DNA from: CAZKUN01 sp964555935
GTDB taxonomy: Bacteria; Armatimonadota; Zipacnadia; Zipacnadales; VGFC01
NCBI GenBank assembly: GCA_964555935.1
Contig: CAZKUN010000130.1
Span: forward strand, 1 to 25,238
Direction: 5' to 3'
Length of the DNA stretch: 25,238 nucleotides
Part shown: one piece after another, positions 8,720 to 15,511 of the stretch
How the letters are laid out: every line of letters starts with the position of its first letter
How positions within the stretch are numbered: the first letter of the stretch is position 1
The notes under the pieces: model-generated
Database searches by the model: none
The model's input: only the letters and a program-made list of their open reading frames with translations
Told to the model about the DNA's origin: nothing
Made by a program: the position numbers and the translations under genes

Positions 8720-8748
8720 TTGACTCCGCCCAAACCGAGGCGTATAAT
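8720..8748 (+). promoter_or_regulatory. Near-consensus sigma-70-type promoter upstream of the MFS gene pair
   Basis: TTGACT (8720-8725) and TATAAT (8743-8748) are separated by exactly 17 bases. Transcription would start near 8755 on the plus strand, about 130 bases before the first MFS ATG. The -10 is perfect and the -35 matches five of six positions. It lies in the 292-bp interval between the divergent genes at 8595 and 8888. Confidence 0.7.
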
Positions 8749-8754
8749 CACCTC

Positions 8755-8832
8755 GCGGGGGGCAGAGAGGCGTGCCCATCAACTGACGACGTGCACCGAA
8801 GGCCGCGCCGACTCTTTCGGCGGGCCCTTTTT
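8755..8832 (+). ncRNA. Short structured leader or small RNA ending in a terminator-like hairpin
   Basis: Directly downstream of the 8720-8748 promoter. A first hairpin pairs GGGCA (8760-8764) with TGCCC (8773-8777) around a GAGAGGCG loop. A second pairs CGCCGA (8806-8811) with TCGGCG (8817-8822) around CTCTT. After GGCCC comes a T5 run (8828-8832). The transcript would be about 78 nt, leaving about 55 nt to the MFS start codon. It could be a stand-alone small RNA or an attenuator/riboswitch-like leader for the transporters. The sequence matches no riboswitch class I can recall. The second stem is only six base pairs, so terminator strength is uncertain. Confidence 0.4.
8806..8832 (+). terminator. 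Candidate intrinsic terminator or attenuator before the MFS genes
   Basis: A six-base-pair perfect stem (8806-8811 with 8817-8822), a five-base loop, then GGCCC and TTTTT. No upstream plus-strand gene needs terminating here, which points to attenuation of the downstream transporter genes or the end of a small RNA. Confidence 0.4.
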
Positions 8833-8887
8833 ATTAGGTAATCACTGCCTTCCCCGTGCACGCGCGTAGGGCACTCCAGTTTCGGCG

Positions 8888-10271
8888 ATGCGCGCCAATC
8901 ATAACAACCCACTTGTCAAACGTACATTTGCCCTGGGCATCTGCAACGGCGCCCTGTGGCAATTCGCCAACGCGTTCCTCAACCCGTCCACGGTCGTCCC
9001 CGCGTTCATTGTCACGATGCCCGACGTCACTGCCGGGCAGAAAATGCTCTGGGTCGGCATCATCACTGCGTGCATGAATTCGGGTTGGTCGTGGCCACAG
9101 GTCTTCCTCGGCCNNNNNNNNNNGCTACTACAGCACGAAGCAACGGCTTCTCCCGTTCTACTGGATTTCAGCCATCGGACGCGCGCTCATAATCGTGTTG
9201 CTGACCGTCGTCGTCGCCGTGGCGTACGACGCGAAGCCAGTCGTGGTTCTCGCGTCCATTGCAGGCTTGTTCCTGCTCTACGGCTCCTGCGGCGCCATCG
9301 GCATCATCCCGTTCATGACCATCGTGTCCGACTCGATGCCTGCTTCCCATCGGGGCCGGTTCTTCGGCTTCCGTTCGATGGCCGGCGGTGTCCTGGGCAT
9401 GGTGGCGGGCTTCATCGTCTCGCGAATCCTCAACGAGGACACTGGGCTCGGGTACCCAGATAACTACGTCGCCCTGTTTGGCGTTGCCGCGGTGGTCTTC
9501 ATCGCCTCGGTCATCTGCTTCTCATGCGTGAAAGAGCCAGCACACGAACCCCAAACGCGGCGCCTTACCATGGCGCAGGAACTTGCGCGCGGCCCAAGGC
9601 TCTTCCGCAGAGACCGCGACTGGCGCACGCTGGTGATCGCCCAGGTCGTCGGGGCCATTGGTTTTGGCGTGTCAGTGCCGTTCATGACCCCCTTCGCGCT
9701 TGAGGAGCTTCACGCCCCCACGGCTCTCGTGGGGATCTTCCTCGCATGCCAGACCGGCGCGGCGGCTCTATCGAATCTGATATGGAGTTACGTCGGCGAC
9801 AAACGCGGCAACCGCAAGCTGCTGATTTGGTCGGGTGTCGCGGGCGTCCTCCCGGCGCTGATCGCTCTGCTTTCGAGCCTCGTCCCCGCGACCGAGATCG
9901 GGACGCTCTTTGGCGTGAAGTTCACCTACCAGCTCGCGGTCTTCACGCTGGCGTTCATCCCGCTCGGGTTCTCGATGACGGGGCAGATGATCGGTCAGCT
10001 CAACTTCCTGCTCGACATCGCGCCCAACCGGCGGCGGGCGACGTACCTCGCTTTCAGCCACCTGTTCCGGTTCCCGCTGGCGTGGTGGCCCGTGGCCGGC
10101 GCGCTTCTCATCGGCAGGACCAGCTTCGTCTTCGGATTCGCGATTGCGATCATCTGCTCGGCGGTGACGCTCTACCTGGTCACCCGACTCGGCGAGCCAC
10201 GCGCTCAAGAACTCGGACTGGAGCCGCCTGGCCCGGACAACCACGACCGGCCCATGGCCGCGGGCGGGTAG
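8888..10271 (+). CDS. MFS transporter, first of a tandem pair, interrupted by an N-run
   Basis: A Major Facilitator Superfamily protein with about 11-12 hydrophobic helices. It begins MRANHNNPLVKRTFALGI, and the second half carries a motif-A-like loop (YVGDKRGNRKLL). The ten Ns at 9114-9123 appear to shift the frame. If they are deleted, the flanks join in frame as G-R-Y-Y-S-T-K, against G-R-F-F-S-T-K in the downstream paralogue. The protein is then 457 residues, against 449 for the paralogue. So the gene is very probably intact and the Ns stand for zero bases. No clear ribosome-binding site precedes the ATG; the start rests on its match to the paralogue's N-terminus. Substrate is unknown. 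Nearby glycan-handling genes make a sugar or sugar-acid plausible, as inference only. Expression probably comes from the promoter at 8720. Confidence 0.88.
9114..9123. other. Ten-N gap inside the first MFS gene, probably zero real length
   Basis: A run of exactly ten Ns. Removing it joins GGC-C to GC-TAC-TAC in frame, reproducing the GRxxSTK segment of the tandem paralogue with no missing residues. Confidence 0.95.
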
Positions 10272-10329
10272 CAGCCACTCGCCGTTCCTCTCAGACCTCG
10301 GTTTGCCTGAGGCGCTTGAGACCACACAC

Positions 10330-11679
10330 ATGCGGGCCAATCACCACAACCCTCTCGTCAAGCGCAACTTCCGACTGGGAATCATCAACGGCGGGATCTT
10401 CCTGGGCGCCCAAGCCTTCCTCAGCCCCGAGACAGTGCTCCCCGCGTTTGCCCTCACGATGGTTGGCGGCAATAAAATCTGGGTGGGCATCATCGCCGCG
10501 TGCACGCTCTCAGGATTCACCTGGCCGCAGATCCTGCTCGGGCGGTTCTTCAGCACGAAGACGCGCCTGCTCCCCTATTACTGGCTCTCCGCGGCTTTTC
10601 GCGGCTCCACCATCGTCGCCCTGACGATCATCGTCTGGCGCTTCGGCGACGCCCGCGGGACGTTCATGTTCGCCACCGTCGCGGGGATGCTGTTCTTGAT
10701 TTCCTCGTTCGGCGCCATCGGCCTCATCCCGTTCATGACGATCGTATCCGATTCGATGCCGGCCTCCTCGCGCGGCCGGTTCTTCGGAACGCGGTGGTTG
10801 CTAGGTGGGCTCGTCGGGATGTGCGCCGGCTTCGTGGTCAAGTGGATACTGAGCGAGGACAGCGGGCTCATCTTCCCGATGAACTACGTCTGTCTTTTCG
10901 GGTCGGCCGCAGTGCTGTACACGATCGCCGTCCTCATCTTCTCGCTGGTCAAGGAACCTCGTCACACGCCTCAGAGCCGCCAACTGACGCTCCGCCAAGA
11001 ATTGGCACGCGGGCCGAGGCTCATCCGCCGAGACTCAGACTGGCGGCTGCTCCTCGGCGCGCGCGTCTCCGGGATGATCGCCGCGGGCATGAGCCTGCCT
11101 TACCTCGTCCCGTTTGCCCTTGAGCGCCTTGAGGCCCCACAGAAGTTGATCGGCGTCCTGCTCTCAGTCATGGCCGCATCCTCCGCCGGCGCCAACCTCA
11201 TCTGGAGCCGGCTCGGCGATAGGCGGGGCAACCGCGCGCTTCTGATGGCCGCATCCACACTCGCCGTGGCTCCCAGCGTCATTGCGCTGTCATGCTATTT
11301 CGTGCCGGATGTCGCGCTCGGCGTGTGGTTCGGCATCCCAATGACCACGCGCCTGCTGCTGCTCATCCTCGCCTTCGTGCCGATGGGCTGCGCGAAGAGC
11401 GGGATGGCGATGGGTCAGACCAACTTCCTGCTCGACATCGCGCCCAATCGGCGGCGGTCCACCTATCTGGGCTACAGCTTCGTGCTCATGGCGCCGCTCG
11501 CGTGGTGGCCGGTTGTGGGCGCTCTTATCATTGGCAACGACCGCTTCGGACTTGCCTTCGCGCTCGCGGCGTGCTCAGCGATGGTGACCGTATTCCTGGT
11601 CTCTCGCCTACGCGAGCCACGCGCCGAAGACCTGGCTCACGGCGGCGGCGGACCACCTCTCGCGGCGGGAGGACAGTAG
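10330..11679 (+). CDS. MFS transporter, second of a tandem pair
   Basis: A 449-residue transporter, colinear with the gene upstream along its whole length. Shared segments include MRANHxNPLVKR, STKxRLLPxYW, IPFMTIVSDSMPAS, RGRFFG, GDxRGNRxLL, and NFLLDIAPNRRR. It has about 12 hydrophobic helices and the usual basic central loop. The ATG at 10330 is chosen over an in-frame TTG at 10303 because it aligns with the paralogue's start; the ribosome-binding site is weak. The 58-bp gap after the first MFS gene holds a small CTCAG/CTGAG inverted repeat (10290-10294, 10307-10311) but no terminator, so the two genes are probably co-transcribed. Such pairs can be two related transporters or a heterodimer; the sequence does not decide. 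Substrate is unknown. Confidence 0.88.
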   Translation: MRANHHNPLVKRNFRLGIINGGIFLGAQAFLSPETVLPAFALTMVGGNKIWVGIIAACTLSGFTWPQILLGRFFSTKTRLLPYYWLSAAFRGSTIVALTIIVWRFGDARGTFMFATVAGMLFLISSFGAIGLIPFMTIVSDSMPASSRGRFFGTRWLLGGLVGMCAGFVVKWILSEDSGLIFPMNYVCLFGSAAVLYTIAVLIFSLVKEPRHTPQSRQLTLRQELARGPRLIRRDSDWRLLLGARVSGMIAAGMSLPYLVPFALERLEAPQKLIGVLLSVMAASSAGANLIWSRLGDRRGNRALLMAASTLAVAPSVIALSCYFVPDVALGVWFGIPMTTRLLLLILAFVPMGCAKSGMAMGQTNFLLDIAPNRRRSTYLGYSFVLMAPLAWWPVVGALIIGNDRFGLAFALAACSAMVTVFLVSRLREPRAEDLAHGGGGPPLAAGGQ

Positions 11680-11732
11680 CATTCGAACGAGTGGCAGATT
11701 CATTGCGATGAGCGTCTCGAAGGTGAGGGGAC

Positions 11733-12413
11733 ATGGTTGATCGCCAGAGTCGAGATGCGTTAGCCACGTTGACCCAGGCGTTCCTGGAGGGCCGCGTGAC
11801 GGGGCCTGACCTACTTCGTGCCGCCAGAAACCTGGAACGCAGTGCGGCCTCGGGTGAACTCGACCCGGCCGTAGAAGCCGTGTCGGAGCGCCTACACGCT
11901 TGCCTGGCACTGTTTGACGGCGCGGGCCACTCCGTTAGCGACCGCGGCGGACCGGAGTTCGCGGACCAACTGGAGCCGAGGGACTGGGACTGCTTCGTCC
12001 GCTGCGCAGCGTTCTTGCGAGGAGATGGTGAAATCGCGTGGCCTCGGGTTGACTGGGCCGCACCAGATCCTACGACCCACCCGCCGGATCTGCTGGTAAT
12101 CGCCATCATTCTCGCCGCGGGTGCCAGCGGGACGGCAACCGTCATGCTCTTGGCACTCGGGTACTGGCGGTTAGCCCTCCTGGCGGCTGGCGCCACGGTG
12201 TTCCTTGGCTGCCATGCCCGCAATCGAACACGCCGCGCACTGCAGCCCACCGTGTCAGACCGCGGCGATCCGTCTGCCTTCCCGTTCACCACCCAGGTAG
12301 AGGTCACCGATGCGTTTAGCCGTCTCGCCAACGAGGGCGTGAGCCTACCTGCGCTCCGGGGCGAGGTAGACCGTGGCGCGCCGCACGCCCCGTGGAATCC
12401 CCCCTCCCCGTGA
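11733..12413 (+). CDS. Two-helix membrane protein of unknown function
   Basis: 226 residues. GGTGAGGGG lies just before the ATG. The N-terminal part (1-110) is soluble and helical (ALATLTQAFLEGRVTGPDLLRAARNLE). Two hydrophobic helices follow at about 119-141 and 145-160, and then a basic, Pro-rich tail. I recognise no family. It is 53 bp after the second MFS gene and could be in the same transcript. Its stop (12411-12413) lies two bases before the first DnaA-box-like repeat. Confidence 0.6.
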   Translation: MVDRQSRDALATLTQAFLEGRVTGPDLLRAARNLERSAASGELDPAVEAVSERLHACLALFDGAGHSVSDRGGPEFADQLEPRDWDCFVRCAAFLRGDGEIAWPRVDWAAPDPTTHPPDLLVIAIILAAGASGTATVMLLALGYWRLALLAAGATVFLGCHARNRTRRALQPTVSDRGDPSAFPFTTQVEVTDAFSRLANEGVSLPALRGEVDRGAPHAPWNPPSP

Positions 12414-12414
12414 G

Positions 12415-12543
12415 TGTGGATAACTCTGTGGAAAACTCCTCGTGCGGGGCGTGGACTGTGGAAAACTCGCTGCAGAGCCCCTCACAGAAGCGCGATAAGC
12501 CCGAAACCTACGGTATTCGCGGGGTGTAGACACCTGTGGAAAA
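12415..12543 (+). repeat. Cluster of four DnaA-box-like direct repeats (candidate origin or DnaA-regulated site)
   Basis: A 12-base unit TGTGGAwAACTC occurs four times in the same orientation, starting at 12415, 12427, 12457 and 12535. The first copy contains TGTGGATAA, the exact reverse complement of the consensus DnaA box TTATCCACA. The other three contain TGTGGAAAA (TTTTCCACA), one mismatch from consensus. The repeats fill most of the 165-bp interval between the small membrane protein and the methyltransferase. No strongly AT-rich unwinding element is visible, and dnaA, dnaN, rpmH and gidA are not in the window. It may be a chromosomal origin, a plasmid-type origin, or a DnaA titration or regulatory site. 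Confidence 0.6.
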
Positions 12544-12578
12544 CTCTGTCAACATGCCGGTGATCAAGGAGTCCGTGG

Positions 12579-13331
12579 ATGGCGCGCAAGTGGTATAAGG
12601 AGCAGTTTGACGAGCTTTATCTCCAGAGCTACGGCATGGGTCAGGCGACCGCCGCCCGCGAGGCCGAGTCAATGCTGGACAAGCTCGACCTCGACCCCGG
12701 CGCCGAGATCCTGGATCTCGCCTGCGGGCAGGGCCGTCACGCGGTTGAGATGGCCAAGCGGGGCTATTCAGTCACGGGACTTGATCTCTCGAAGTACCTC
12801 CTGACCCACGCGTCCTCTCTCGCCGCCCAGGCGGGTGTCGAGGTCGAACTTGTCGAGGAGGATATGCGCCGCGTGCCGGAGACCTGGGCGGCCCGCTTCG
12901 ATGGAATCATCAACGTATTCACGGCATTCGGCTACTATGACAAGGATGCTGACAACGAGAAGGTCATCGAGGCTGTGGCGCGCTCTCTGAAGCTCGAGGG
13001 CCGCTTCGTGCTGGATATCATCAACCGCGACTGGCTGATACGCAACTTCCACGGGCGCTCATGGCGCGAAGGGGAGCATGGGTTCATCACGGTCGAGGAA
13101 ACGCGAATCGATCTTCTCACCAGCCGCAGCCACGCGACCAACACGATCATCAAGTCCGATGGCACGCGCGTCGTCCGCGAACTCTCGCTCCGCCTATACA
13201 CGCTCGCGGAGATCCGCGCGATGCTTGAGCGCCACGGCTTCGAGGTGGTCGAGACCTTCGGCGGCTGGGGCGATGAGCCATACAGCATGAATTCCCGCCG
13301 CATGATCGTCCTCGCGCAGCGCAAGAAGTAA
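12579..13331 (+). CDS. Class I SAM-dependent methyltransferase
   Basis: 250 residues, cytoplasmic. Motif I is at residues 44-52 (ILDLACGQG), which binds S-adenosylmethionine. The acidic end of strand two is in VTGLDLS (66-71), and motif IV-like sequence is in FDGIINVFTAFGYYD. The C-terminal part (LYTLAEIRAMLERHGFEVVETFGGW) is typical of the Methyltransf_11/25 group. AAGGAG lies seven bases before the ATG. Substrate cannot be inferred. It follows the DnaA-box cluster, and its stop is only one base from the predicted end of the opposite-strand gene at 13333. Confidence 0.88.
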   Translation: MARKWYKEQFDELYLQSYGMGQATAAREAESMLDKLDLDPGAEILDLACGQGRHAVEMAKRGYSVTGLDLSKYLLTHASSLAAQAGVEVELVEEDMRRVPETWAARFDGIINVFTAFGYYDKDADNEKVIEAVARSLKLEGRFVLDIINRDWLIRNFHGRSWREGEHGFITVEETRIDLLTSRSHATNTIIKSDGTRVVRELSLRLYTLAEIRAMLERHGFEVVETFGGWGDEPYSMNSRRMIVLAQRKK

Positions 13332-13332
13332 C

Positions 13333-14391
13333 TCAGTCCCAGCGCTTCCCGCCCAGTCGCTCGACGTGGGACCACGCTCGCTCGAACAAGGGGTGCCCGT
13401 CAGGGGTGTACAGCGCGTGGAGGCACAGCACGTTCCGCTGCTACCTGTCTCGCGCCCGTCGCCGGTCGCCAAGCACCTCATAGGCGAGCGCCAGGGCCCG
13501 CTCGACCACGGGGCCGTAAGCACGCATCCGTCGCCGACGCCTGGAACCCAATACATCCGCTGCGATCGCCCGAAGCTCATCTCCGATCTCTCCGCGCTGG
13601 ATGCCGTCCTCCATCTTGGCCGCCCACCACCGGATCTGATGGTAGTCCGGCCACATGATCTCGTCACGGCCGATCGGTTCCATGCGTTCTGGCTGGATGT
13701 CGAACCCCGCCGCATCCATCTCCCTCAGCCCTTGTCGGTAGCGTTTATGTTGGGCCAACTGCTCCTCGCGCGTCGGCACAGGCTCCAGTACGGCGGCCTC
13801 GCGAGCCGACTCACCCAGCCACTCCCACGCCTCAGCAACTTCCTCGCGCTGGTAGGCTTCGGTACTGCCGGGAGGGAAAGGCCCCCGCTCCCGTTCCGCC
13901 AACTCTCTCAGCCGGCGTTCCGCGGCGTCAAGTTCAGTCCGGGCCTCGGCCACGCGACCCAAGCCCACGAGAGCCTTCGCGCGGAACGTGCGGCAAAACG
14001 CCTCGAACCACAGCCCGCTTCCCGTCTCCTGCGATTCGTCATCAGGCTGCCCGACGAACTGGACCAGCGCATCCATCGGGCCAAGATCTTCGACCGCGTA
14101 CTCATAGTCCGCCACTTCCAACGCTCTCACAGCCGACGATATGTGCGGAATTGGGTGGTCCCATCTCGCACGTAGGTGCGCATCGTACTCACGGTTGGTG
14201 GTGAAGCCCATCTCTGACACGCGTCGAATGGGATTGCCCTCAGCGTCGTGCGTGGGGCAATCGTCCATTCCTTCGACCCGGAGCTGCATGTCCAATCGCC
14301 CGCGCCGTTCCGGGTCGAACATGTCGCGCCATCCGCGACGCGACATCGCCACCACCGTCCGCTTCCTCAGCTCATACCCAAGCCGGTTCAT
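13333..14391 (-). pseudogene. Unrecognised tandem-paralogue family, copy 1, interrupted by an in-frame amber codon
   Basis: The frame from ATG 14391 (MNRLGYELRKRTVVA, with GGAGGAGG upstream) reaches TAG at 13441-13443. Reading on in the same frame gives QRNVLCLHAL...RAWSHVERLGGKRWD and a TGA at 13333-13335. The paralogue at 14439 has tryptophan (TGG) at the amber position, followed by an equally long 35-residue tail ending RAWSHVERLGGKHWD. Both reading lengths are 1059 bp. So one G-to-A change appears to have cut off the tail. TAG also ends other genes here (the anti-sigma and both MFS genes), so it is a normal stop. The protein is helical, with a TPR-like stretch (FRAKALVGLGRVAEARTELD) and no signal peptide. 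Function is unknown. It may be a pseudogene, a functional truncated protein, or a base-call error. Confidence 0.7.
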
Positions 14392-14438
14392 CCGCCTCCT
14401 CCTCTCCTCATTCGCCCCAGCGACAGCCAGCATGTCCC

Positions 14439-15497
14439 TCAATCCCAGTGCTTCCCGCCCAATCGCTCGACGTGGGACCAGGCTCGGTCCCAGAGCGGGC
14501 TATGCGTTGGCTCGCAGACGGCCCAGAGCGACAGGCAGACGCGTTGCCAGCCGTCGCGGGCCCTCGCAGTCGATCCGAGCACTTCGTGCGCGACCGCCCG
14601 GGCGCGCTCGTTTTCCGCCGTGTCCGCGCACCATCGCTGTTTCTTCACCTGTTCCAGCACCCCATCGGCCAGCTCCCGCTCGGCCGGCGCCGGTTCGCCT
14701 CCGCGCCTGACGAGCGACTCCAGAGTCGCCGCCCAGTACCGCGTGGTGTGTCCGTCAGGCGGTCGGTCGTCAGGGATCTCGGGCATCTCGAGCCGCTCTG
14801 GCTCAACGGGCACGCCCTCCTGCGCAGCCTGTCTGGCCATTCCCACAACGCGTTGGACCAAGCGCCGATGCTCCTCCATGGTCGGCAGCGGCTCCAAGAT
14901 GGCGGCCTCCCGCTCCGGCTCATCGAGCATTTCCCACGCCTCAGCGATCTCCTCACGCGTGGCGGACCCAAGGTGGGTGGCGGTGTGGTGCTCAATCGGC
15001 AGTTCAGCCAACTTCCGCGCCAGCGCCTCGGCGATCTCCAACTCATCAAGGGCCTCCGCCCCCTGCCGCATCCCTGCCAGCGCCTTCGCCCTCATCACAC
15101 GGCAATGGCCCTCGAACCACACGCGGTGCGACTCCATTGCGGCGTCCAGCCCCTCTTGCCGCCATGTCTCATGAAGCGCGCCGATACCGTCCATATCGTC
15201 GAGCGCCGTGCGGTACTCGCCTCGGGCCAACGCACCCATGGCACCCGCCACGTTCGGTAGCCCACCAACGTTCCGGCGCTGGTACGTCTCCAACTCGCGG
15301 TCACTCGTCAGCCCCAGCGCCTCCAACGGAGGGCCGACGTCGTCTGGCGCGCCATATCCCGCGGCCTTCGCTCTCTTATCAGATTCGATCATCGAACGGA
15401 TCGACGTGTCCCCGGAGTCGTCTCGAAGACTCTCCACGTATCGTCTCGTGCCCGCCACCACCGTCCGCTTCCTTAGCTCATACTCAAGCCTGTTCAT
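14439..15497 (-). CDS. Unrecognised tandem-paralogue family, copy 2 (intact)
   Basis: 352 residues, cytoplasmic, mostly helical and charged. The ATG at 15497 has GGGAGGGGAGG upstream. It shares with the next gene an N-terminal block (MNRLxYELRKRTVVA) and a TPR-like block (VMRAKALAGMRQGAEALDEL). It also shares AEAWExL...REAAxLEPxPTxEE, a YWAA/WWAA block, and the C-terminal signature RAWSHVERLGGKxWD. I recognise no known domain. The gene starts 14 bp after the heparinase-like gene, so the three form one probable transcription unit. A protein-protein interaction role is a guess from the helical-repeat character. Confidence 0.75.
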   Translation of the reverse strand: MNRLEYELRKRTVVAGTRRYVESLRDDSGDTSIRSMIESDKRAKAAGYGAPDDVGPPLEALGLTSDRELETYQRRNVGGLPNVAGAMGALARGEYRTALDDMDGIGALHETWRQEGLDAAMESHRVWFEGHCRVMRAKALAGMRQGAEALDELEIAEALARKLAELPIEHHTATHLGSATREEIAEAWEMLDEPEREAAILEPLPTMEEHRRLVQRVVGMARQAAQEGVPVEPERLEMPEIPDDRPPDGHTTRYWAATLESLVRRGGEPAPAERELADGVLEQVKKQRWCADTAENERARAVAHEVLGSTARARDGWQRVCLSLWAVCEPTHSPLWDRAWSHVERLGGKHWD

Positions 15498-15511
15498 CCT
15501 GCCTCCCCTCC

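Noticed and set aside
12530..12552. TTGACA on the minus strand within the DnaA-box region as a promoter
   Set aside because: At 16-18 base spacing the -10 position holds CTACAC-like sequence, a poor match, and transcription would run antisense into the small membrane protein gene.
13441..13443. Genetic-code change with TAG read as an amino acid
   Set aside because: TAG is the normal stop of the sigma, anti-sigma, heparinase-like and both MFS genes in this window, so genome-wide recoding is not supported.
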